Assembly (NCBI RefSeq): GCF_021390245.1
Contig: NZ_JAJUXH010000002.1
Location: 124,001 to 188,000 of the forward strand
Direction of reading: 5' to 3'
DNA length: 64,000 nt
Source: Dyadobacter sp. CY323
Lineage (GTDB): Bacteria; Bacteroidota; Bacteroidia; Cytophagales; Spirosomataceae
The position numbers and the translations under genes were made by a program. Within the stretch, counting starts at the first letter, position 1; each line of letters opens with the position of its first letter. Below, piece after piece: positions 38,006 to 47,900 of this stretch. The notes beneath the pieces were generated by a model. It made no database searches, was not told the origin of the DNA, and was given only the letters and a program-made list of their open reading frames with translations.

Positions 38006-38485
38006 TTAGCGTGTATTAAAGGCCATTTGTACCATCAGCAGGAAAAAGCCCGCCATGGAAAGGTAACCCCGGATGAAAATGAATTTTAACCATTCACCCC
38101 GGGCGGCATTGTATCCGGTTTGGGTATTTAAAAGATCGCTGTTGATCAGCTCGTTAACAGGCTCGCTGAACTTGATAATCAACACCATATCAGCGATCAG
38201 CATCAAAAAAGCGATCAGTACCGGGCCATAAGACCAGAAACCCGCCGATTTATCCGAAACCAAAAACCAGATGAACAACACGCCCAGAGCGGAGAGATAC
38301 AATCCTTTGAACTTGCTCCGTACAACCGGATCGACTGCCTTTCGAAGCTCGATAAAGTTTTCTGCCGGAATATGGTACAATGCTTTTCCAAAACCGAAAT
38401 GGTAAAATGCGCCCTGCGCGGCAATAAAGAAGTACAGCATCATGCCGACGATCCTTACAATCGAGACTATTTCAATGGATTTCAT
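38006..38485 (-). CDS. Small integral membrane protein of the six-gene operon
   Basis: A 159-residue protein with four hydrophobic helices (IVRIVGMMLYFFIAAQGAF; FKGLYLSALGVLFIWFLV; FWSYGPVLIAFLMLIADMVLII; FIRGYLSMAGFFLLMVQMAF). No family is recognised. It overlaps the end of the upstream small gene by 14 bases, which supports translational coupling and the chosen start. Confidence 0.75.
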   Translation of the reverse strand: MKSIEIVSIVRIVGMMLYFFIAAQGAFYHFGFGKALYHIPAENFIELRKAVDPVVRSKFKGLYLSALGVLFIWFLVSDKSAGFWSYGPVLIAFLMLIADMVLIIKFSEPVNELINSDLLNTQTGYNAARGEWLKFIFIRGYLSMAGFFLLMVQMAFNTR

Positions 38486-38789
38486 AGAGTTTGAGTGATA
38501 TTTTACTTGATGAATCTTTTTCCAGTTCTTTCTTGAGCTTTTGATTTAAATACTTCCGCACCGATAGTTTGGAGATATCCAGTGCGCCATTTTCAATCTT
38601 TTCAGAAACCAGGTGATTACTATTGGCGTAGTACCGCACGACTGTCGTTTTGGAATGCACGCTGGTTTCAGCAACCCAGAATCCTCTTTTCGGAAATGGC
38701 TGTTTTGCGGATTTGTTGTCGCTCAATCGTTGCGTCATACCAGCCACCAGTAGCACGGCAGCCAGCATCTGAACTTTCACATTGTTCAT
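38472..38789 (-). CDS. Small exported protein of the six-gene operon
   Basis: The start at 38789 overlaps the stop of the upstream gene as ATGA, giving 105 residues; a longer frame to 38834 lies inside that gene. The N-terminus MNNVKVQMLAAVLLVAGM looks like a signal or membrane anchor. The body (RGFWVAETSVHSKTTVVRYY, then a Lys/Glu-rich tail) is not recognised. Its tight overlaps with both neighbours make it a real gene despite its size. Confidence 0.7.
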   Translation of the reverse strand: MNNVKVQMLAAVLLVAGMTQRLSDNKSAKQPFPKRGFWVAETSVHSKTTVVRYYANSNHLVSEKIENGALDISKLSVRKYLNQKLKKELEKDSSSKISLKLYEIH

Positions 38790-39535
38790 GGCTGATGGAT
38801 CAATTTGACAACAAACTGCTGGAAGACACGCCACACCGCAGGTTCGCTTTTCAATTCATACCAATGCGCTTTGACCAGGTTACGGATCACGATAAGGTGC
38901 GAGCATACGATAATGGGCGCGACGGCACCTGGCCAAAACACAAATGGAAAGTGCAGTACAGCTACATTCGGCTGTTCGAATCCAATGGTTTGAAAAAACA
39001 ATGGGGCCGACAAAATAGACCTGAGAATCACATTTAACAATAACCCCAGGCTCACCAGGTTCCAAAGTACCAGAAGCTGCCACCGGACTTTCCCTTTCAG
39101 CAAACCCCAGTAGTAAATTGCGGGCGCTGTCAGGCCGGACAGAATATCGGGGTTACCGCCTCCAAAAGTCATTTCCTGAGGCACAACCTTACTAATGTAT
39201 AGCCAGTACAAAATCACTTCAAATGGCGCGCGGACTACGTGGATCACAGTCAGTAAATGCATATCCATCTGGTCGAGAAGTACTTTCCCGGGCCTGGCCA
39301 AAAACAGCCAGGCGATCAGGACAACAGGCGGGACCACCATAAATAGCATCCGTGGCACCACGGGACCGGTATCGGTATAGAACCCGGTAGAAGAAACCGC
39401 GCTTTGAACGAGGATCCAGATTCCGGCTATAATCGCAAAACCACGGGGATGGCCAGCTGCATGGAAAAATGTGAACACCGTAAGGAATGCGATCATGCCG
39501 AAAATCAGGCTGACACAAGGAAACAAGCTTTCCAT
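38786..39535 (-). CDS. Multi-pass membrane protein of the six-gene operon
   Basis: A 249-residue protein with about seven hydrophobic helices, from FPCVSLIFGMIAFLTVFTFF to WPGAVAPIIVCSHLIVIRNLV. Charged loops are short. No transporter or enzyme motif is recognised. It starts 3 bases after the PKD/beta-helix lipoprotein gene and its stop overlaps the next start, so it is firmly part of the operon. Confidence 0.75.
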   Translation of the reverse strand: MESLFPCVSLIFGMIAFLTVFTFFHAAGHPRGFAIIAGIWILVQSAVSSTGFYTDTGPVVPRMLFMVVPPVVLIAWLFLARPGKVLLDQMDMHLLTVIHVVRAPFEVILYWLYISKVVPQEMTFGGGNPDILSGLTAPAIYYWGLLKGKVRWQLLVLWNLVSLGLLLNVILRSILSAPLFFQTIGFEQPNVAVLHFPFVFWPGAVAPIIVCSHLIVIRNLVKAHWYELKSEPAVWRVFQQFVVKLIHQP

Positions 39536-39538
39536 TTC

Positions 39539-41011
39539 CTACTCTTTCAGCAACTTACCTTCCACATTTCCCTCAAACACATTCGAGGTCTCAATGTCGT
39601 CATTGACTTTGGCCTGGTAGTTCACGTAGATCCCGTAACCTCCGCTGCCGGCTATTTTAGAGTTTTTGATATGCATTTGCGCATTTCCGCCGTACACCGC
39701 AATGTTGGTTTTTTTGCCCGAAACAAGTGCCGTACTCCCTCCCCCGCTGATTTCCGTATACTCGAATACATTCTTGTCGCTGGTCGAGAAGCAGATCAAC
39801 CCTCTCCAATATCCGGGTGTATTTTCAACTCCGCGGATGATGATTTTGGATGCCTGCGTTCCTTTCGCGTTGATGTACCCATCGTCAATCGACAGTCTGG
39901 CATTAGGCCCCATTTCGATGATCACGCCTGGCATCAGCTTCCAGAATGCGTCCACGCCGATCGTTTCCTTGATGCGGTAGGGTGTTTTGTCTTTAAAACC
40001 CGACCAGATCGTTTCCGTGGTACCGTTTTTGTTTATCGCCGAAGCATATATCTCTACTATGTTACGTCCATTTCCATTGGTGAAGACTGAGTTATAGTCC
40101 AGGTTGTGCGCATTGTTAGCGTCCACCAGAATAGCGGCTTCTGCATTATTCTTAAAGTTGTTCACCGCAAAACCTTCCAGAATAACGCCGCTTTCCACAT
40201 ACAATCCATATCCCCCATTATTTTCAAAAAGAGATTTCCTGATCGAAATCTGGGCACGTGAACCGCCCATAACAGCCATCCCTGCCTTGATAGTGCCCGT
40301 CAGCGGTTTACTTCCTGCATGGAGCAACTGCACCCATTCTAACGTATTTGAACTATTTGCCGACCTGAAAACGACCCCCGCCCAGAAACCTTTCGTCGTT
40401 TCCTTTCCGATCAGCCGGATTGGTTTAAGCGAGTCGCCTTTAGCGAGGAGGACACCGCCATTATCATTCACTTCCAGCCTGGTATCCCGCGCAAATGCGA
40501 TCACCACTCCCGGTTTGACTTCCAGTTCCGCATTCACCAGCACATTTGCGTTTACGATGTAGTCGGGAAGTGTGGGATCATTGATGCGATCTTCCAGGAC
40601 TGTTTTGGCCTTGATATCCGTCGCCAGCACAATTGGCTCAACAACCGCAGCATTAATCACGACTTGATCTTTACTTTCCCCATTCTCATTTGAAACCGTA
40701 AGCTCTACCTGATAGTCACCCGGAACATCGACGGTAAACGTGGTTTTTTCGGTAGTGGGTGAGGCAATGGCGGCGGTACTTCCGTTTGGTTTTTTGGAAA
40801 AAGCCCAGCGATAGCGGATGAGATTGTTTTGTGAATCGGTAGAAAGGCTACCGTCGAGATTAACCACATCACCGACTTTCACATTCTGATCGGCGCCGGC
40901 TTTGGCAGTTATGGTGTTACCGGGCTTTACTTCTTCTTTGTCATCTTTACAACTTCCCAGAAACAACGTGAGGGAAAGCGCTGCGAGCAGGATTTTTTTA
41001 CTTTTCGACAT
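39539..41011 (-). CDS. Lipoprotein with PKD-like domain and duplicated right-handed beta-helix
   Basis: A 490-residue protein with lipoprotein signal MSKSKKILLAALSLTLFLGSC (Cys21, written in parts by family: LFLGSC). Residues about 35-125 form a PKD-like Ig domain (AGADQNVKVGDVVNLDGSLSTD, in part). Two related beta-helix blocks follow: the first has GFWAGVVFRSANSSNTLEW and LFENNGGYGLYVESG, the second GYWRGLICFSTSDKNVFEY and IAGSGGYGIYVNYQA. This internal duplication suggests a long solenoid on the cell surface. It is the first gene of the six-gene operon; its upstream region has no clear promoter. Binding or degrading a polymer is possible but unproven. Confidence 0.8.
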   Translation of the reverse strand: MSKSKKILLAALSLTLFLGSCKDDKEEVKPGNTITAKAGADQNVKVGDVVNLDGSLSTDSQNNLIRYRWAFSKKPNGSTAAIASPTTEKTTFTVDVPGDYQVELTVSNENGESKDQVVINAAVVEPIVLATDIKAKTVLEDRINDPTLPDYIVNANVLVNAELEVKPGVVIAFARDTRLEVNDNGGVLLAKGDSLKPIRLIGKETTKGFWAGVVFRSANSSNTLEWVQLLHAGSKPLTGTIKAGMAVMGGSRAQISIRKSLFENNGGYGLYVESGVILEGFAVNNFKNNAEAAILVDANNAHNLDYNSVFTNGNGRNIVEIYASAINKNGTTETIWSGFKDKTPYRIKETIGVDAFWKLMPGVIIEMGPNARLSIDDGYINAKGTQASKIIIRGVENTPGYWRGLICFSTSDKNVFEYTEISGGGSTALVSGKKTNIAVYGGNAQMHIKNSKIAGSGGYGIYVNYQAKVNDDIETSNVFEGNVEGKLLKE

Positions 41012-41150
41012 GGCTAAAATTTCTATGGCTAATTAAACTGACTTACCATTTCTTAATGGCAGCGCAATTTTAAGCCGAAATAGTGAGCCGGAGATGGGTT
41101 GAGGAGCGAGTGTCGATCAATAGCATTTTTTATCGACAAATGGCTTTTGT

Positions 41151-41297
41151 CCCCGGGCTGAAGCCCGGGGTAATTGAATTAAGTTTCAATCAATTGTTTG
41201 GAAATTGCCTTTTGAATAGACTCTTGCCAAATGATTGTGAAACAATCTCTTTTGCCGGGAGGCCTCAGCCCCCGGAAATTTTGATTTATCAAAATTT
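41151..41297. repeat. Cluster of hairpins with inverted REP-like palindromes
   Basis: Several palindromes follow one another: ccccgggct/agcccgggg (41151-41170) with a 2-base loop, gattgt/acaatc (41233-41247), an imperfect GC hairpin at 41255-41275, and a perfect 9-bp AT hairpin at 41276-41297 that overlaps the regulator stop codon. The first and third share the core GGGCTGARGCC in opposite directions, like REP doublets. The last can serve as a terminator for the regulator gene. Confidence 0.7.
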
Positions 41298-42011
41298 CAA
41301 TTTGAATCTTCTTTGGCAGTCGTTGCGGAAGTTGCGGCCGATGGGGAGTTCTTTGCCGGCGATTTCGATCTTGTGGGAATGGTAACTCTCCACTTTATCG
41401 ACAGACACGATAAAAGAGCGGTGAACGCGGATGAAGCTGTCTTCGGGGAGCAGTTCTTCCAGCAGGCTGATCTTTTGTTTGGAGATCAGAACCTTATCTT
41501 TCTGTACCACCTTAATGTAGTCCCGCAGGCTTTCGATCCAGTAAATGTCATTCACATTCACCTTCACCATCTTGCGGTCTACTTTGAGATACAAAAAAAC
41601 ATCTTTATTACTGACCGTATTTTTTTGAACAATGGAAACGGGCTGGTTACTGATATTCAATCCTGTAAAAACTTTATCCATTGCCCGCAGAAAACGTTCA
41701 AATGGAATGGGTTTCAGCAAATAATCAACCGCATTCAGGTCAAAACCTTCTACGGCGTAATCCTGGTAGGCAGTAGTAAAAATGACTTTCGGTGGGTTTT
41801 TAAGGCTTCTCAGCAGGTCTGTACCTTTCAATCCCGGCATTTTTACATCCAGAAACATCAGATCCACGGTATTTTGCTGCAAAACCTGAAATGCCTGAAT
41901 CGCATCCTGACAGCGGGCAACGATTTCGATCTCGCTGAAATTACCCAGATAGTTATCCAGCACTTCGATCGCGTGCGGCTCATCATCCACCAAAATCGCC
42001 CGTAGTTTCAT
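41289..42011 (-). CDS. LytTR family response regulator
   Basis: A 240-residue two-domain regulator. The receiver has acidic Asp9-Asp10 and the phosphorylation site Asp55 in MFLDVKMPG, with the conserved Lys in YLLKPIPFE. The C-terminal LytTR DNA-binding domain shows DIYWIESLRDYIKVV and FIRVHRSFIVSVDKVESY. It lies 6 bases after the histidine kinase gene, so the pair forms a two-component system. The target genes are unknown; the adjacent six-gene operon is on the same strand and next in order, which makes it a candidate. Confidence 0.93.
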   Translation of the reverse strand: MKLRAILVDDEPHAIEVLDNYLGNFSEIEIVARCQDAIQAFQVLQQNTVDLMFLDVKMPGLKGTDLLRSLKNPPKVIFTTAYQDYAVEGFDLNAVDYLLKPIPFERFLRAMDKVFTGLNISNQPVSIVQKNTVSNKDVFLYLKVDRKMVKVNVNDIYWIESLRDYIKVVQKDKVLISKQKISLLEELLPEDSFIRVHRSFIVSVDKVESYHSHKIEIAGKELPIGRNFRNDCQRRFKLKF

Positions 42012-42017
42012 CCTGAC

Positions 42018-43118
42018 CTATATTTCCTGTCTCTTTTCCAATTCGATTTCCATAATCACGACAAACACATCGTCTTCTTCCAATATTCTCAATTCGTGAG
42101 AAGATGGGTACAAAATATCCATTCGCTTTCGCACATTGGCCAGCCCGATGCTTACATGATGCTTTTTATCATCCTTATCCACAGCCGTTTCGGGTCTGCT
42201 GTTTGCTATTTTAAATTTCAGCTGATTGTTCTTGATCCGAAGGTCGATATTAATCCAGGCCTGCCCTACCTGCTCGCTCGCACCGTGTTTAAATGCATTT
42301 TCAACCAGCGGCAGGATCAGTAACGGAGCAATCCGCTGGCCGGAAGTGAGCCCGTTAATACTGAAATTAATATCAAGTCTTTCCCCGTACCGAATTTTTT
42401 CAAGCTCTATATAATTCTCAACAATGCGGATATCGCGTTCAAGATCAACCACTTCTGTATTGGCCTCGTAGAGCATGTACCGAAGAATTTCCGCCAAACC
42501 CATTACCACCGAAGGCGATTGCGGGGATTGGGTCAGGGTTAATGCGTAAAGGTTATTAAGGGTATTAAATAAAAAATGAGGGTGAAGCTGACCTTTCAAA
42601 AAATTCAGTTCTGCCTCAATGGCGGCCTGCCTTCTTTCAAACCACATTTTGAAAAATTTGATTGACAAAGCGATCCAGACAAAAATATTGGTCTGCTCAA
42701 AAGCGCTGATCAGATATACCGGTTTGGCAAGCTGCTCCCTGAAAGTGCCGTCCAGCTTATGCCATACAAAGGTCGGGTCCGTCTTTTTTACAGCCTTGTA
42801 AATGATCGGATCGGCGATCAGTATCTCAATGATCCGGAACGTCAGCGTCGAGAGCAATACACAGCAGAAGATGCTTACCAGGAACTCTATGTATTTTTTT
42901 TGATTAAAAAACCGAGGGATAATGACGTAGCCAATCGCATAAAAGTAAAAGATATGGACCGGCAAAAACATCGCCACAATACCTAGAGAAAGCCAATAAC
43001 CCGGCATGCCCGCCCCGTATATCACCGTCAGTACCAGCAATACCGTTACCCAAAACAGGACATGCAGTAAAAGTCGCTTTACTTTGGAGGTACAAATTTT
43101 CAGGACGTTGAGGCGCAT
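42018..43118 (-). CDS. LytS-like sensor histidine kinase
   Basis: The start at 43118 (MRLNVLKICTSKVKRLLLH) gives 366 residues; the open frame reaches to 43247 but the extra part has no kinase or membrane features. Four hydrophobic helices occupy about residues 15-150. The phosphoacceptor is His181 in HPHFLFNTLNNLYAL, followed by a HATPase domain (LLILPLVENAFKHGASEQ, in part, and GIGLANVRKR-like SIGLANVRKRMDIL). No separate ligand domain is present. It works with the LytTR regulator immediately downstream. Confidence 0.92.
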   Translation of the reverse strand: MRLNVLKICTSKVKRLLLHVLFWVTVLLVLTVIYGAGMPGYWLSLGIVAMFLPVHIFYFYAIGYVIIPRFFNQKKYIEFLVSIFCCVLLSTLTFRIIEILIADPIIYKAVKKTDPTFVWHKLDGTFREQLAKPVYLISAFEQTNIFVWIALSIKFFKMWFERRQAAIEAELNFLKGQLHPHFLFNTLNNLYALTLTQSPQSPSVVMGLAEILRYMLYEANTEVVDLERDIRIVENYIELEKIRYGERLDINFSINGLTSGQRIAPLLILPLVENAFKHGASEQVGQAWINIDLRIKNNQLKFKIANSRPETAVDKDDKKHHVSIGLANVRKRMDILYPSSHELRILEEDDVFVVIMEIELEKRQEI

Positions 43119-43376
43119 GAAACAAATATAATTAATTGATCCCCTAAAAAATGGAAAGAAAACCCGTATCGACAGATGCATCGGTATCGTCGACAAACAA
43201 CAGCGTCCCGGGGCAATATTTCGGGTCCAGGACAAAATATCTTTCACCGGGGACTTTATGAATACTACTTAGTGTCAATGCGTTAGCATATCTGACCTAT
43301 TTAGATAAATTATCCAATTTCACTACCAAAATCACAATTTGTATCTACTTTCCTTCTCCTCCGTGGTTTTTCTACT

Positions 43377-43384
43377 TAGTTTTG
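43377..43384 (+). promoter_or_regulatory. Probable -7 promoter element of ahcY
   Basis: TAGTTTTG matches TAnnTTTG and lies 35 bases before the ahcY start. No clear -33 TTTG occurs at 19-21 bases upstream. No riboswitch-like fold was recognised in this leader. Confidence 0.4.
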
Positions 43385-43419
43385 TATTATAAATAAGATA
43401 ATAACTAAACTGTAAAATA

Positions 43420-44736
43420 ATGGCAACGTCAACAGAAACGTACATACCATACAAGGTAAAAGACATCTCGCTAGCCGAGTGGGGCCGCAAAGAAATCACA
43501 TTGGCAGAAGCTGAAATGCCGGGTTTGATGTCCATTCGCTCTGAGTATGGTCCATCACAACCACTTGCTGGTGCACGTGTTGCCGGCTGTCTTCACATGA
43601 CGATCCAGACTGCCGTTCTGATCGAAACATTGACTGCGCTGGGTGCGGAAGTTACCTGGTCATCCTGCAACATTTTCTCAACTCAAGACCACGCAGCAGC
43701 GGCGATCGCAGCAGCCGGGATCCCGGTTTATGCCTGGAAAGGAATGAATGAGGAAGAATTTAACTGGTGTATCGAGCAAACATTGTTCTTCGGCGAAGAT
43801 CGCAAGCCATTGAATATGATCCTGGATGACGGCGGTGACCTTACTAACATGGTTTTCGACGAATATCCTGAGCTGATCGACGGTATCAGAGGACTTTCAG
43901 AAGAAACGACTACAGGCGTTCACCGTTTGTACGAGCGTTACAAAAATGGCACATTGCATTTGCCATCTATCAATGTAAACGACTCAGTTACAAAGTCTAA
44001 ATTCGATAACAAATACGGCTGCCGCGAATCATTGGTGGATTCAATCCGTCGCGCAACCGACTTAATGCTGGCTGGTAAAGTGGCGGTTGTGGCAGGTTAC
44101 GGTGATGTAGGTAAAGGTTCTGCGGAATCACTTCGTGGCGCTGGCTGCCGTGTACTGGTTACCGAAATCGACCCGATTTGTGCATTACAAGCTGCAATGG
44201 ACGGATTTGAGGTAGTAACGATGGACGAAGCTGCAAGCCGTGCGAATATTTTCGTTACTGCAACCGGTAACTACAAGATTATCACTGAAAACCATTTCAG
44301 AAACATGCGCGACAAAGCGGTGGTTTGTAACATCGGTCACTTCGACAACGAAATCGACATGGCCTGGTTGAACAAATCATACGGACATACCAAATCGCAG
44401 ATCAAACCACAGGTGGACATCTACAATGTAGAAGGAAAAGACATCATCGTACTCGCAGAAGGACGTTTGGTGAACCTTGGCTGCGCAATGGGCCACCCAT
44501 CTTTCGTAATGTCATGCTCATTCTCCAACCAGACTCTGGCGCAAATCGAACTTTGGACCAACACGGCGGCTTACGAGAAAAAAGTATATGTACTTCCAAA
44601 AGCACTGGACGAAAAAGTAGCTGCATTGCACCTGTCACACGTTGGTGCAAAACTGGATACCCTTACTGACGAACAAGCTGCCTACATAGGCGTGTCAACA
44701 GCAGGACCATTCAAAGCGGAGACTTACAGATATTAA
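43420..44736 (+). CDS. ahcY: Adenosylhomocysteinase
   Basis: A 438-residue enzyme that splits S-adenosylhomocysteine into adenosine and homocysteine. Clear segments are [55 protein letters not shown], the NAD-binding loop GYGDVGKG (residues 226-233), [12 protein letters not shown] and [14 protein letters not shown]. The C-terminus ends in ETYRY, as usual for the family. Codon use is that of a highly expressed gene. It is monocistronic with a strong terminator. Confidence 0.98.
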   Translation: MATSTETYIPYKVKDISLAEWGRKEITLAEAEMPGLMSIRSEYGPSQPLAGARVAGCLHMTIQTAVLIETLTALGAEVTWSSCNIFSTQDHAAAAIAAAGIPVYAWKGMNEEEFNWCIEQTLFFGEDRKPLNMILDDGGDLTNMVFDEYPELIDGIRGLSEETTTGVHRLYERYKNGTLHLPSINVNDSVTKSKFDNKYGCRESLVDSIRRATDLMLAGKVAVVAGYGDVGKGSAESLRGAGCRVLVTEIDPICALQAAMDGFEVVTMDEAASRANIFVTATGNYKIITENHFRNMRDKAVVCNIGHFDNEIDMAWLNKSYGHTKSQIKPQVDIYNVEGKDIIVLAEGRLVNLGCAMGHPSFVMSCSFSNQTLAQIELWTNTAAYEKKVYVLPKALDEKVAALHLSHVGAKLDTLTDEQAAYIGVSTAGPFKAETYRY

Positions 44737-44760
44737 TATAAGTTAAGGTTCAAATTGGTA

Positions 44761-44796
44761 AACCGCCTGCTTCGTAACTGGAGCAGGCGGTTTTAT
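44761..44796 (+). terminator. Terminator of ahcY
   Basis: aaccgcctgct (44761-44771) pairs with agcaggcggtt (44782-44792) around a 10-base loop and is followed by a T-rich tract. Confidence 0.85.
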
Positions 44797-44800
44797 TTGG

Positions 44801-44868
44801 AGACTTGGCAAGTCTGCCAGACGGGGTCGCCTAGACTTACCAAGTCTAGGCGACCCCGTCTGGCAGAC
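44801..44868. repeat. Dispersed palindromic repeat, copy B (27-bp perfect stem)
   Basis: A short palindrome agacttggcaagtct (44801-44815) leads into a perfect 27-bp inverted repeat (44812-44838 with 44842-44868) with a 3-base loop. Related sequence occurs at 36322, 49288, 53701 and 62425. It lies after the ahcY terminator, so it is not needed for termination. Confidence 0.85.
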
Positions 44869-44988
44869 CCGTCTGATATACCGACTGGTCATTTCTCTCT
44901 AGCCGCCGGGTAATTACTTTGTCATATCGACTCACCTTTCCTCAAATTTCCATGGTAAATCTTTCTGAGAACCATCAGCAAAACTACC

Positions 44989-47900
44989 ATGAGAAATTAC
45001 TTCTTAGCCTCGATCGCACTACTTCTCGCCACCACGTTTTCCTTCTCTCAAAACAGCCGGCAGCGCGATATTGATGCATTTATAAGCCAAACCGGCGCAA
45101 TCGCAACTACAGACAAAGCGACCAGTTCGCTCAATTTTCTCCGCTTCCCAATCGGACAAGCATTAAGCCTGGAAGGCAGCTCCCCAGAACAGAAAGCATT
45201 ATCTTTTTTGACTAAATATCCAGGTCTTTTTGAAAGAAAAACGAAAGATTCCTATCAGATCAAAGAAAGCAAAAGAGACAATTACGGCCTGGATCACGTC
45301 ACCATGCAGCAATACTACGACCGTGTACCCATTTATGACGGTGTTTTAAAATTTCATTTCAACAAGGAAGGTGAGTTAACCTCGGTAAATGGCAATTTTA
45401 TCATTGCCGAAAAGTTGAATGTAACATCATCCATTTCAAGCGCAGAAGCCGGGCAGCAAGCCATTAAATTTGTTACCGGACAAAAACTAGGCAAGTTTTC
45501 AGCGCCATTAAAAATCAACAAAAACACATTGCTAGTCTTTCAGAAAGGTCTTGCGCAAGGCTATCGAGGTCCGTTGCATTTGGTGTATGAGGTGGAGGTA
45601 CGTAATGATGCGGATGTAAGAGAGTTCCTGTACATCGATGCGCATACGAAGGAGTTGGTCGAGCAGTTTACCGGAATGCATAGCATTGATAGGAAGCTCT
45701 ATGAAACCTCCGTTTCTGCGCCCAATTTGAAATGGCAGGAAGCGGATGGGATAGCTAGTCCTAAATTCACTGCTTTGGATCAATGGCAAAAATCAGAGAT
45801 CGAATCGGCCGGGCATATTTATAATTTGATGAAGAATTCCTTTGGGTGGAATTCGTATGATGGTGCTGGGGCGACGATGATTACTATTAATAACGACCCA
45901 AATGCTTGGTGCCCAAACGCCAGTTGGAATGGCGTGACGGCAGGTTTTTGCACAGAGACTGCATCTGACGATGTCGTCGCACATGAATGGGCCCATGCCT
46001 ACACTGAGTATACAAGTGGACTGATTTACGCCTGGCAAGCAGGGGCGCTAAACGAAGCATATTCTGATATTTGGGGCGAGACTGTTGACCAGCTAAACGG
46101 GTATTTTGATAGTGGAGAAAGTAACTCGCTCAGAAATGGTTGTGCAGGTTCAGCCAAGTGGAGAATTGGTGAGCAGGCTAGTGGATTAAATGGCCCGATA
46201 AGAGATATGTGGGATCCTACATGTAAAAACAATCCCGGGAAAATATCTGATCCTCAATATTGGTGCGCGTATAGTGACAATGGTGGCGTGCACATAAATT
46301 CGGGAGTGCTTAACCACGCATTTGCATTACTTGTGGATGGCGGCTCCTACAATGGACAAACGATAACAGGTTTAGGACTGACAAAAACTGCCCATCTGTT
46401 TTGGTATGCGCAGGCCGCATTCATGACTAAAACCACTGACTATTCTGCTCAAGCAGATATCCTGGAATCATCACTGATCAACTTGATAGGCGTTAATCTT
46501 CCAAATCTTTCTATAAATGCATTGCCTGGTGGCCCTTCCGGATCGAAATTCACCGCAACTGATATCGAGCAATTAGCACGGGTCATCGCGGCAGTTGAGA
46601 TGAGAATGGAGAATGGATGTGGCTTTGCAAAGTTGTTCACGCCAGTTGAGCCATTGTGCAAAGGAGCTGAATCAAGTAACGCTTTTTTCTTTGAAAATTT
46701 TGAAAATGGCATTGAATTATGGACTGCGGAGAATTTTGGCAGTTCTCAAACCTGGACACCGCGTAATTGGAATATTGACATCTCGCCACCAGAGGGAAGA
46801 ATAGGACAAGTTGCTTTTGCAAGTGATTTTAACGGGGGTGATTGTGGAGAACATTTGGAGAATGGCGTTATGAGTTTTACAAGCCCTGTTATTTCAATTC
46901 CTGCTGATGCAGTTGGTCCCTTTATGCTGGCGTTTGACCATTACATTTCGCTGGAACAGGGTTGGGATGGCGGACATGTTAGCTGCAGTATTGGAGGGGG
47001 AATTTGGAAACTTATTCCAAAAGTTGCATTTACTAAAAACGGATATAATTCAACTGTTGCAGGAGACAATCCACTTGCTGGCAACGAAGCTTTTTCAGGC
47101 GGTGATGAGGGCTCATTCAACTCTGGATGGGGCAATAGCAGGATTGACCTGAGTAGCCTGGGACTAATGGCAGGAAACAAAATCCGATTACGCTGGGATC
47201 TTAGTAGTGATGGATGTTTGGGATGGGACGGCTGGTATATTGATGATATCAGAGTATACACATGTGCTCTTCCAACAGTACAATTTGTTACTGAAACAAG
47301 TTTAATCAATGAGTCACAAGCAACTATTTCGAACTTATCCCCTAATCAATGTCTCCTCTATTCAGAGAAATTGATCACCGTCAAAATAAACAAAGCACCC
47401 TCACAGCCCGTGACCGTTACATTTCTACCACCAACAGGAACGGCTACGCAGGGACCTACTGCTGATTTTACACTAAGTCCATCAAGTTTTATTTTACAGG
47501 CCGGCACTCTCTCCAAGGATGTACTAGTCAAAATTTATAATGATGCGTATATGGAACCACAAGAAAATATTAAGCTTAAGTACATACTATCTAGCCCCGC
47601 CGGAGGAAATGCAATCTCCGAATTGTATAATCAGGAACACATCATTTCGATCATGGATGATGATATTGAACCCAGCCCAAGTAACACGACCGACTTGCTG
47701 TCAGAAAGCTTTAATGACGGATTTCCAATCGGCTGGAACGTCTTAGAAGGAGGGTCATACCCGGCAACATGGGGTGTTGTCAATTTTAATGATTTTTATC
47801 TCGATTCAAATGGCAAACCAATGCTCTTCATCAACAGTGACGTTATTGGACCGGATCATCCCATAGACAAGATTATCGAAACGCCTGTATTTAATTCGCT

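Noticed and set aside
43123..43130. Minus-strand TATATTTG, a perfect -7 promoter match before the histidine kinase
   Set aside because: It lies only 5 bases from the chosen start codon and has no -33 partner, so it is probably chance.
43250..43419. Possible SAM or SAH riboswitch in the ahcY leader
   Set aside because: No conserved fold or paired arms were recognised; only a -7 element is supported.
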